Shown piece after piece: positions 1-5,577 of a stretch of DNA of 7,685 nt. A program made the position numbers and the translations under genes. The DNA is taken from contig CALWMT010000118.1 of the NCBI GenBank assembly GCA_944382045.1, forward strand, positions 1 to 7,685. Direction: 5' to 3'. The notes below the pieces were generated by a model. It was not told the DNA's origin and made no database searches. It saw only the letters and a list, made by a program, of their open reading frames with translations. This DNA is from an uncultured Enterocloster sp. (lineage in GTDB: Bacteria > Bacillota > Clostridia > Lachnospirales > Lachnospiraceae). Numbering within the stretch: the stretch's first letter is position 1; each line of letters starts with the position of its first letter.

Positions 1-534
1 ATGGCAGGAGGCAAGCAGGGAATCTCCACCATGGTGAAGCACATTTTCCCGCCGGCTATCACAGCCTTTGCAACCCAGTCTTCTGCGGCCACCATCCCGG
101 TGAACAAGGAGGCCTGCGACGCTATCGGTGTACCCAAGGACATCAGTGATCTGGTGCTGCCCATGGGATGTACCATGCACATGGACGGATCGGTTCTCTC
201 CTCCATCGTGAAGATCTGCTTCCTTTACGGTATCTTCGGCATGGAGTTCTCGGGAATAGGCACCTATGGCATGTCCATCGTGGTGGCCATCCTGTCCGCA
301 TTTGTTTTGTCCGGCGCTCCCGGCGGCGGCCTGGTAGGTGAAATGCTCATTGTCAGCATGTTTAATTTCCCCGCAGAGGCCTTCCCCATCATCGCTACCC
401 TGGGCTTTATCTTTGACCCGGCAGCTACCTGCCTGAATTCCTCCGGCGATACCATCGCCTCCATGCTGGTTACCCGTCTGGTAGAGGGAAAGGATTGGCT
501 GGTGAAGGCTGCGGCGGCTAAGAAGCAGGCGTAG
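1..534 (+). CDS. DAACS-family Na+/amino acid symporter, C-terminal part (5' end outside window)
   Basis: Carries the C-terminal transport core of a dicarboxylate/amino acid:cation symporter (DAACS, GltPh/SstT/TcyP superfamily), an integral membrane protein that couples substrate uptake to Na+ or H+. Family members are about 400-430 aa and only 177 aa are visible, so the ATG at base 1 is an internal Met and the gene begins upstream. In order: the HP1 serine-rich tip TQSSAATIPV (residues 25-34), the TM7 ion-binding motif MGCTMHMDGS (55-64, equivalent to the usual GATINMDG), the HP2 tip SGAPGGG (104-110), and the TM8 motif DPAATCLNSSGD (139-150). Asn146 and Asp150 match GltPh N401 and D405. Ala142 stands where acidic-amino-acid carriers have Arg397, which argues against glutamate/aspartate and for a neutral amino acid or cystine (inference). 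A glutaredoxin-like gene and a cysteine desulfidase homologue follow. Family call is firm, substrate unknown. Confidence 0.93.
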   Translation: MAGGKQGISTMVKHIFPPAITAFATQSSAATIPVNKEACDAIGVPKDISDLVLPMGCTMHMDGSVLSSIVKICFLYGIFGMEFSGIGTYGMSIVVAILSAFVLSGAPGGGLVGEMLIVSMFNFPAEAFPIIATLGFIFDPAATCLNSSGDTIASMLVTRLVEGKDWLVKAAAAKKQA

Positions 535-573
535 GCTTTAGGATACGGACTATCTGCAAGATAACTCGAAACG

Positions 574-604
574 TTCAGACCGGCACGGAGCCTGCCGGTC
601 TGAA
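574..604 (+). terminator. Perfect 12-bp stem-loop, possible terminator or processing site
   Basis: TTCAGACCGGCA at 574-585 pairs perfectly with TGCCGGTCTGAA at 593-604 around a 7-nt loop, between the symporter stop codon and the next ribosome binding site. No T-run follows (the next bases are TCCCTGTC), so it is not a standard intrinsic terminator. It may attenuate readthrough or protect the upstream mRNA's 3' end. The pairing is seen; the role is inferred. Confidence 0.45.
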
Positions 605-636
605 TCCCTGTCTCATAAGGAAAGGAGTATTTTTCA

Positions 637-888
637 ATGAAAGTAACTGTGATCGGCAGCCATCTCTGCCCCGATACCCTTTATGCCCTTGGCAAGCTTT
701 CCGGCGCGGGCGCGGAGGTGGATTTTAGAGATATTCTCTCCTGCCACGCAGAGCTGCAGAATTACCTGCAGATCCGTGAGGGCAGCCCCCTCTACCAGGA
801 GATACGGGGCACCAAGCGCCTGGGCATTCCCTGCTTTGTGCGGGAGGACGGAACCATGACCCTGAACCTGGACGATATTCTTGCGTGA
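637..888 (+). CDS. Glutaredoxin-like thioredoxin-fold protein (CPDT active site)
   Basis: An 83-aa protein with glutaredoxin architecture: beta strand MKVTVIG (1-7), then active-site turn SHLCPDTLYAL (8-18) at the head of a helix, then the cis-Pro segment LGIPCFV (62-68) and EDGTMTLNLDD at the end. The length is normal for small clostridial glutaredoxin-related proteins. The active site is CPDT (Cys11), so the resolving cysteine of CxxC is missing; Cys66 beside the cis-Pro and Cys36 are the other cysteines. A dithiol mechanism through CxxC is therefore impossible. Monothiol chemistry, persulfide or metal binding, or a disulfide with Cys66 are options (inference). Start chosen from AGGAG at 623-627, 9 nt ahead of the ATG. 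It lies between an amino acid symporter and a cysteine desulfidase homologue, which suggests a thiol/sulfide role, unproven. Confidence 0.85.
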   Translation: MKVTVIGSHLCPDTLYALGKLSGAGAEVDFRDILSCHAELQNYLQIREGSPLYQEIRGTKRLGIPCFVREDGTMTLNLDDILA

Positions 889-923
889 TGTGCAATCGTT
901 AGGTTTTTATATAGCCTCCTTTA

Positions 924-962
924 AAACCCCCGGCTGTTACGTTTATAATGTGCCGGGGGTTT
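924..962 (+). terminator. GC-rich stem-loop, probable terminator (possibly bidirectional)
   Basis: AAACCCCCGGC at 924-934 pairs perfectly with GCCGGGGGTTT at 952-962 over 11 bp, with a 17-nt loop. It sits between the glutaredoxin-like gene and the desulfidase-family gene. The T-run is short in both directions (TTT on +, TTTT on -), so termination may be partial. The loop contains TATAAT (944-949), but no convincing -35 element accompanies it. Confidence 0.5.
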
Positions 963-993
963 ACGGGCGAAGGGGGGAAAGGAGAATAAGGAA

Positions 994-2307
994 ATGCATG
1001 AATTGACAGAGCTGATCCGGCAGGACATGAAGCCTGCGCTGGGAGTGACGGAGCCAGGGGCCATCGCCTTTGCGGCGGCCACTGCCAGGCGGCACACAAA
1101 AGGGGCAGTGCGGCAGGTGAAGCTGCGGCTGAACAGCGGCATGTTTAAAAATGCCTTTACCTGCGGTATTCCCGGAAGCAGTGAGGTGGGCAATGCCCAC
1201 GCAGCAGCCCTGGGAGTCATCGGCGCGGACCCGGACAAGGGGCTGGAGTGCCTGGACGGGGTCACGCCGGAGCAGGCGCAGCAGGCCAAGGCCATGGTGG
1301 AGGCGGGAAAGATTGATGTGGAGATGGCGGAGATTACCAGCCGGATCTTCATTGAGGCAATTGTGACTGCAGAGGAAGGCGAAGCGGCTGTCACCATCCG
1401 GGACACCCACACCAACATTGTCCGTATCACGGAGAACGGCCGCACGGTCTATGAAAAGGAGGCCCAGGAGGAAGGGCAGGCAGGCGGCTTGACAGATGTC
1501 AAGGACAGTGAGCTGCCCTTGGTTCACCGCTATACCCTTGCAGAGCTTCACAATTATGCGCTGACTGTGCCGGCTGAGGAGCTGTCCTTTATCCGGGAGG
1601 CTTTTGCGATGAATATGGCGCTGTGCCAGGCGGGCCTTGAGAGTCCCAAGACCTCCTATGCCCGCTATCTGCTGGCGGAGAACGGCGGCCGTATTATCTC
1701 TGACGACGAGCAGAAGACAGCCTCCCTTCTCTGCAACGGGGCCATTGAGGCCCGGGTGCTGGGGCTTCCTGAGCCCGCTATGAGCATCACCGGTTCAGGA
1801 GCCCACGGCATTATCGCCACCATGCCGCTCTACGCGGCCTATAAGGTGAAGGGGTATCCGGAGGAGAAGCTTCTTCGCGCCACAGCGTTAAGCTATCTCA
1901 TCTGTATGTACATCAAGGAATATTCCGGAAGGCTGTCGGCCTTCTGCGGCTGCGCCATTGCCGCCGGCACCGGCATGGCCTGCGGGCTGGTGCTTTTGCG
2001 GGACGGCAGCACGGAGATGATGGCCCGCACCATCAACAACATGGCCAGCAGCATCACCGGAATGATCTGCGACGGGGGCAACCAGGGCTGCGCCATGAAG
2101 GGAGTGGTGGCGGTGGATGCTGCCTGGCGGTCCGCCGCTATGGCCATGGAGGGCGTCTATATCCATTCCGTCCACGGCATCAACGGCTCCACGCCGGAGC
2201 AGACCATGCGGAATATGGGCCAGATCGCTTCCCCCGGTATGGTGGGAACGGAAAAGACAATTATTGAGATTCTGGAGGGGAAATCTGACTTTGGCCGCCG
2301 GGAATGA
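994..2307 (+). CDS. CyuA/YhaM (UPF0597) family L-cysteine desulfidase-like protein
   Basis: A 437-aa full-length member of the UPF0597 / serine dehydratase-alpha-like family, to which E. coli CyuA (YhaM) and Methanocaldococcus MJ1025 belong. Characterised members are cytoplasmic [4Fe-4S] enzymes that split L-cysteine into pyruvate, ammonia and sulfide. Visible family blocks: MKPALGVTEPGAIAFA (12-27), THTNIV (138-143), SGAHGIIATMP (268-278), RLSAFCGC (313-320) and CDGGNQGCAMK (359-369). Cys318, Cys359 and Cys366 occupy the presumed Fe-S ligand positions (alignment to E. coli CyuA from memory). Odd point: the family block is PALGCTEP, and this protein has Val18 in place of that catalytic Cys; a different Cys, Cys57 in FTCGIPGSS, lies in the next conserved block. 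So this may be a variant desulfidase or dehydratase acting on another substrate. Start supported by AAAGGAG at 978-984, 9 nt upstream. The upstream symporter could supply substrate. Family sure, reaction not. Confidence 0.88.
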   Translation: MHELTELIRQDMKPALGVTEPGAIAFAAATARRHTKGAVRQVKLRLNSGMFKNAFTCGIPGSSEVGNAHAAALGVIGADPDKGLECLDGVTPEQAQQAKAMVEAGKIDVEMAEITSRIFIEAIVTAEEGEAAVTIRDTHTNIVRITENGRTVYEKEAQEEGQAGGLTDVKDSELPLVHRYTLAELHNYALTVPAEELSFIREAFAMNMALCQAGLESPKTSYARYLLAENGGRIISDDEQKTASLLCNGAIEARVLGLPEPAMSITGSGAHGIIATMPLYAAYKVKGYPEEKLLRATALSYLICMYIKEYSGRLSAFCGCAIAAGTGMACGLVLLRDGSTEMMARTINNMASSITGMICDGGNQGCAMKGVVAVDAAWRSAAMAMEGVYIHSVHGINGSTPEQTMRNMGQIASPGMVGTEKTIIEILEGKSDFGRRE

Positions 2308-2332
2308 CAGTGGGGAGCGAAGAGGAAGTTGT

Positions 2333-2695
2333 CTACCTCTCCTCCTGAATCCTCTTTTCCAGTTCCTCTGCCGAATCACTATCCCCAGCGAAGGAAGTCC
2401 ACAGCCGCAGAAGCTCTGGATCCTGTTCTTCCTGAATCTGCTGGGCGATGGGTTCTGTCAACAGCCCTTTTAATTCAAGAATCTGGATCAGCAGCCGGCG
2501 GATGGACCTGGCATGCTGATCCCGTTCTTTTTGAAGCAGCCTGGCGTTTTCTTCCCGTTCTTTTTGAAGCAGCCGAGCGCTTTCCTCCCGTCCCTGCCTT
2601 CTTCCTTCATCAAGCAGTGTCTTTGCATGTCTTTCTTGATTATATAATGAAATTTTTGAAAAACGGCCAGAGCTTAAAGCAGCTGTCCATATTTT
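2333..2695 (-). pseudogene. C-terminal remnant of Rpn / PD-(D/E)XK transposase-like protein
   Basis: A minus-strand frame runs from an upstream in-frame stop (TAA, 2698-2696) to a TAG at 2335-2333, about 120 codons, with no in-frame ATG. Its translation is strongly protein-like: LLDEGRRQGREE, two copies of ARLLQKER (coiled coil), then LLIQILELKGLLTEP, IAQQIQEEQDPELLRLW, and a tail SAEELEKRIQEER. A charged EGRxxGREE coiled coil followed by ILxLKG, I-x-x-QDPELLxxW and an EELE tail is typical of the C-terminus of Rpn-family recombination-promoting nucleases/putative transposases (usually about 300 aa). The N-terminal PD-(D/E)XK nuclease domain and a start codon are absent, so this is a decayed fragment. 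Similarity seems to begin near 2650. It converges on the desulfidase-family gene with 25 bp between stops. Family assignment rests on recalled pattern only. Confidence 0.65.
2521..2574 (-). repeat. 21-bp direct repeat, 33-bp period (11-residue coiled-coil repeat)
   Basis: The 21-mer beginning CCCGTTCTTTTTGAAGC occurs identically at 2521-2541 and 2554-2574, exactly 33 bp apart. On the minus strand it encodes two tandem 11-residue units, ARLLQKEREEN and ARLLQKERDQH, in the coiled coil of the Rpn-like remnant. A third, degenerate unit (ARSIRRL) follows. Exact identity at the DNA level suggests a fairly recent slippage duplication. Confidence 0.8.
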
Positions 2696-2736
2696 TTATG
2701 GGAACACAGAATATGATACAGCAAAAGCCGTAAACA

Positions 2737-2765
2737 TTGACTTTTGTGTTCTGATAGGATACCAT
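2737..2765 (+). promoter_or_regulatory. Candidate sigma-A promoter for rsmA operon
   Basis: TTGACT (2737-2742) is followed after 17 bp by TACCAT (2760-2765), 5/6 and 4/6 matches to the consensus hexamers. It lies about 110 nt upstream of rsmA in the gap that separates it from the remnant gene, where a promoter is expected. The -10 is weak. I see no other signal in 2699-2736. Confidence 0.35.
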
Positions 2766-2783
2766 GGACTTGAATAGGAGTAA

Positions 2784-2844
2784 CCGCTTAGGCGGCGTGC
2801 AGACAGATGAGGCGCCCCTTGGGGCATGCCCGCTGCCTAAACGG
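2784..2844 (+). other. 61-nt structured leader ahead of rsmA
   Basis: CCGCTTAGGCGGC (2784-2796) pairs with GCTGCCTAAACGG (2832-2844) over 13 positions with one C-A mismatch and one G-U pair. Inside, either GCCCC-TT-GGGGC (2814-2825) folds as a small hairpin, or GGCGTGC (2794-2800) pairs with GCATGCC (2824-2830). No T-run follows, so it is not an intrinsic terminator. It ends about 22 nt before the ribosome binding site AAGGG (2867-2871). It matches no riboswitch class I recognise. It could be a regulatory leader for rsmA or a mobile palindromic element. Confidence 0.5.
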
Positions 2845-2878
2845 CTGGGAAAATGATTTTGCTGTGAAGGGATAGGAC

Positions 2879-3766
2879 ATGGAGAAATTAAGCAATCCAC
2901 AAAAGACCATAGAGATTTTGCAGAAATACAAGTTTGTCTTTCAGAAGCGGTACGGGCAGAACTTTCTCATTGATCCCAGAGTGCTGGAAAAGATCATGAA
3001 TGCGGCTGAGATTGGGCCGGAGGACTGCGTGCTGGAGATCGGGCCTGGCATTGGCACCATGACGCAGTACCTGGCGGAGCGGGCGGCCCGGGTAGTGGCG
3101 GTTGAGATCGACGGGGAGCTGATTCCCATTCTGCAGGAGACGCTGGCGGATTATAAGAACGTGGTTCTTATACAGAATGATATATTGAAGGTGGATATAA
3201 AGGAGCTGGCCCGGGAGTATGGGAATGGAAGGCCCCTGAAGGTGGTGGCGAACCTGCCCTATTATATCACTACGCCCATTGTTATGGGACTTCTGGAGGG
3301 CGGGGCTCCGGTGGCGAACATCACGGTCATGGTCCAGAAGGAGGTGGCGGACCGGATGCAGGCCGGGCCGGGCACAAAGGATTACGGGGCGCTCTCATTG
3401 GCGGTGCAGTATTACGCCAAGCCCTATATTGCGGCGAATGTGCCGCCCAACTGCTTTATTCCCCGGCCAAATGTGGGGTCAGCGGTCATCCGGCTGACCC
3501 GGCATGAGACGCCTCCCGTGCAGGCGGAGGATCCGGCTCTGATGTTTAAGCTTATCCGGGCCTCCTTCAACCAGAGGCGGAAAACCCTGGTGAACAGCCT
3601 GAACAACTCCCCGGAGCTTTCCTGCACCAAGGAGGAGGCAGCGGCGGCCCTGGAGCACTTAGGCCTTCCGCCGGCTGTGCGCGGGGAGGCGCTGACGCTG
3701 GAGGAGTTTGCGGGGATAGCCAATTATCTTGCCGCCCATGGAGCGGGAAAGGAAGGGGACAGATGA
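2879..3766 (+). CDS. rsmA: 16S rRNA dimethyladenosine transferase RsmA (KsgA)
   Basis: A 295-aa full-length RsmA/KsgA. It uses SAM to dimethylate the two adjacent adenines (A1518, A1519 in E. coli numbering) in helix 45 of 16S rRNA during late 30S assembly; loss of the enzyme gives kasugamycin resistance. Rossmann methyltransferase fold: entry motif KRYGQNFLIDP (23-33), SAM motif I EIGPGIGTMT (53-62), acidic ribose contact VEID (75-78), Asp101 in motif III, catalytic motif IV NLPYYITTP (125-133), then the C-terminal RNA-binding helical domain with FNQRRKTL (230-237). All expected motifs are intact. Ribosome binding site AAGGG at 2867-2871, 7 nt from the ATG. Its TGA overlaps the next gene's ATG as ATGA, so the two are co-transcribed and probably translationally coupled. 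In many Firmicutes rsmA follows rnmV or tatD; here a remnant gene precedes it. Confidence 0.97.
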   Translation: MEKLSNPQKTIEILQKYKFVFQKRYGQNFLIDPRVLEKIMNAAEIGPEDCVLEIGPGIGTMTQYLAERAARVVAVEIDGELIPILQETLADYKNVVLIQNDILKVDIKELAREYGNGRPLKVVANLPYYITTPIVMGLLEGGAPVANITVMVQKEVADRMQAGPGTKDYGALSLAVQYYAKPYIAANVPPNCFIPRPNVGSAVIRLTRHETPPVQAEDPALMFKLIRASFNQRRKTLVNSLNNSPELSCTKEEAAAALEHLGLPPAVRGEALTLEEFAGIANYLAAHGAGKEGDR

Positions 3767-5577
3767 GCAGACGTTGGGGAAAAATCCTGGCTGCCGTGGC
3801 TGTGGGAGCAGCGGCCGGGGTATCGCTTAAAAAGGTTCGGGAGATCAAGGCGAGGAAGGAGAAGGAGCGCCTAAACGCCATCGAGTCAGCGGTGGTGCAC
3901 AACCGAAATTACGGGACCCGGAAGGCCTATATTGTAGGGGGAGGTCTGGCCGGGCTGGCGGCAGCCGCCTATCTGGTGCGGGACTGCCATTTTCCCGGAA
4001 AGCAGATTGTTATTTTTGAGTCGGAGGACCGGCTGGGAGGAAGCAATGACGGCAAGGGATCCCCTGCGAAGGGATATGCCTGCCGGGGGCTGCGGCTGGC
4101 TGACCGGGAAAATTATGAGAATTTCTGGGAGCTTTTTCACACCATCCCTTCCTTAAAGCGCAGGGGAAAGAGCGTAGCGGAGGAGATATTGGAGTTCAGC
4201 CAGTCTCACCCGGTGCGGGGCCGTGCCCGCCTGGCGGATGGGGATGGAAATGTTTTAAATGCCAAGTCCATGGGATTTACCCTGCAGGACAGAATGGCCA
4301 TCACAAGGCTCTTGATGATGGATGAGAGGAAGCTGGACGGACTTACGGTTCAGGATTGGTTTAAAGAGACGCCCCATGTGTTTGAGACAAGATTCTGGCG
4401 GCTCTGGCACAGCACCTTTGCCATGCAGCCCTGGAGCAGCCTGTTTGAATTCAGACGCTGCCTGAAAAGGATGCTGCCTGCATTTGGCTGGATAGATACT
4501 CTGGAGGGCGCGGTCCGCATGCCCCTTAACCAGTACGACAGCCTGATCTGCCCTCTGGCGGACTACCTGCGCAAGGCGGGCGTGGCCTTCCGGGAGGGGT
4601 GTCAGGTGACGGATATGGAGTTTGCAGCTGGACCGGGGGTTACGGTCAAGACGCTGTATCTGAAGCGGCGGGTTGAGGAGGAGGAGAGCCGGGCCGGGGA
4701 GTCCTTCGTATTTGAGAGTGTCAATCTGGCTCCAACGGATATCTGTATTGTGACAAATGGCTCCGTATCCGCGGGAACGGTTTTTGGAGATCTGGATCGG
4801 GCGGCGCTTCCCGGACGGAAGCCATCTGCCGGAAGACTGTGGGAAAAGATTGCCCAGAAGAAGCCAGGGATGGGAAGTCCGGAACCATTTTTCTCCAAAC
4901 CGGAGGAGACGGAGAGGGTGAGCTTTACAGTCACAGCCAGGGGAAATGCGCTTTTGGAGGAATTTAAGAAATTCGCGGGAGGACGTCCGGAGGACGAGGC
5001 GCGGATGACCTTTGGGGAATCGCCGTGGCTTGTCACTGTGGCTGTGCCGGTTCAGCCCTATTTCGCAGGGCAGCCGGAGGACGTGGCTGTGCTCTGGGGC
5101 TGCGGGCTGGCGGTGCGGACAGCCGGGGCCTATGTGAATAAGGCTATGAAGGACTGCACGGGCCGGGAGATTTTAAGGGAGCTTCTCTGCGTTATGCATG
5201 TGCCGGAGGAGCGGCAGGAGGCGCTCATGGAGACCGTGATCAATGTGATTCCCTGCTATATGCCATTTGCCGGGGCTCCGGCTGCGCCGCGCAAGTTTGG
5301 GGACAGGCCCAAGGTCCTTCCCACAGGGACGGTCAACCTGGCCATGGTGGGGCAGTTTGTGGAGATCCCGGAGGACATGGTGCTCACCGAGGAGTATTCT
5401 GTCCGTTCCGCTCGGATGGCGGTATACGGGCTTATGGATATGAAGCGGGAGGTCTGCCCGGTGACATCCCATGGGACCCGGCCAGCCGTTGTGCTGCGGG
5501 CCCTGGGCCGGGCGTTTCGGCCGGGCGCGTGTGCCCCGGTCAGGCGCGTAAAGAAGAGCAGAGGTGAGAACAAATGA
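3763..5577 (+). CDS. Divergent membrane-anchored oleate hydratase (MCRA)-family flavoprotein
   Basis: A 604-aa FAD-binding protein of the oleate hydratase / 67-kDa myosin-cross-reactive antigen family; known members add water to the cis-9 double bond of unsaturated fatty acids. Hydrophobic segment ILAAVAVGAAAGV (8-20) with flanking basic residues suggests an N-terminal membrane anchor. Then the FAD Rossmann motif VGGGLAGLAAAAYLVRD (58-74), ESEDRLGGSNDG (86-97), MQPWSSLFEFRR (221-232), TLEGAVRMPLNQYDS (246-260), QPYFAGQPEDV (431-441) and MVGQFVEIPEDMVLTEEYSVR (528-548, C-terminal FAD region). Length is normal. Against characterised enzymes (Elizabethkingia numbering, recalled), catalytic Tyr241 is Cys233. 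The Glu of the GGRE motif is not matched (RGLRLAD, 108-114). Carboxylate binders T436, N438 and H442 become Ala427, Pro429 and Tyr433; only Q265 (Gln257) remains. It probably binds FAD but has another substrate or reaction. Sits between rsmA and a zinc-ribbon gene, with ATGA overlaps at both ends. Confidence 0.9.
   Translation: MSRRWGKILAAVAVGAAAGVSLKKVREIKARKEKERLNAIESAVVHNRNYGTRKAYIVGGGLAGLAAAAYLVRDCHFPGKQIVIFESEDRLGGSNDGKGSPAKGYACRGLRLADRENYENFWELFHTIPSLKRRGKSVAEEILEFSQSHPVRGRARLADGDGNVLNAKSMGFTLQDRMAITRLLMMDERKLDGLTVQDWFKETPHVFETRFWRLWHSTFAMQPWSSLFEFRRCLKRMLPAFGWIDTLEGAVRMPLNQYDSLICPLADYLRKAGVAFREGCQVTDMEFAAGPGVTVKTLYLKRRVEEEESRAGESFVFESVNLAPTDICIVTNGSVSAGTVFGDLDRAALPGRKPSAGRLWEKIAQKKPGMGSPEPFFSKPEETERVSFTVTARGNALLEEFKKFAGGRPEDEARMTFGESPWLVTVAVPVQPYFAGQPEDVAVLWGCGLAVRTAGAYVNKAMKDCTGREILRELLCVMHVPEERQEALMETVINVIPCYMPFAGAPAAPRKFGDRPKVLPTGTVNLAMVGQFVEIPEDMVLTEEYSVRSARMAVYGLMDMKREVCPVTSHGTRPAVVLRALGRAFRPGACAPVRRVKKSRGENK

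Noticed and set aside
1..3. ATG at base 1 as the true start of the symporter
   Set aside because: The translation begins just before HP1 of a family that needs about 230 more residues upstream; the ATG is internal.
944..949. TATAAT as a -10 element for the desulfidase-family gene
   Set aside because: It lies in the loop of the 924-962 hairpin and no acceptable -35 hexamer stands 16-18 bp upstream (TTAAAA region only).
899..1551. Long minus-strand open frames antisense to the desulfidase-family gene
   Set aside because: They overlap a well-supported + strand gene, lack family motifs, and follow from GC-rich third positions.
2329..2733. A 134-codon + strand open frame in the gap before rsmA
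   Set aside because: Its translation is Pro/Phe-rich with no recognisable motif, it has no good ribosome binding site, and the opposite strand in the same stretch reads as a clear coiled-coil protein. It is a shadow of that remnant.
2640..2900. An 86-codon minus-strand open frame overlapping the rsmA start
   Set aside because: It runs through the rsmA leader stem-loop and start codon, has no ribosome binding site or family resemblance, and is not in frame with the Rpn-like remnant.
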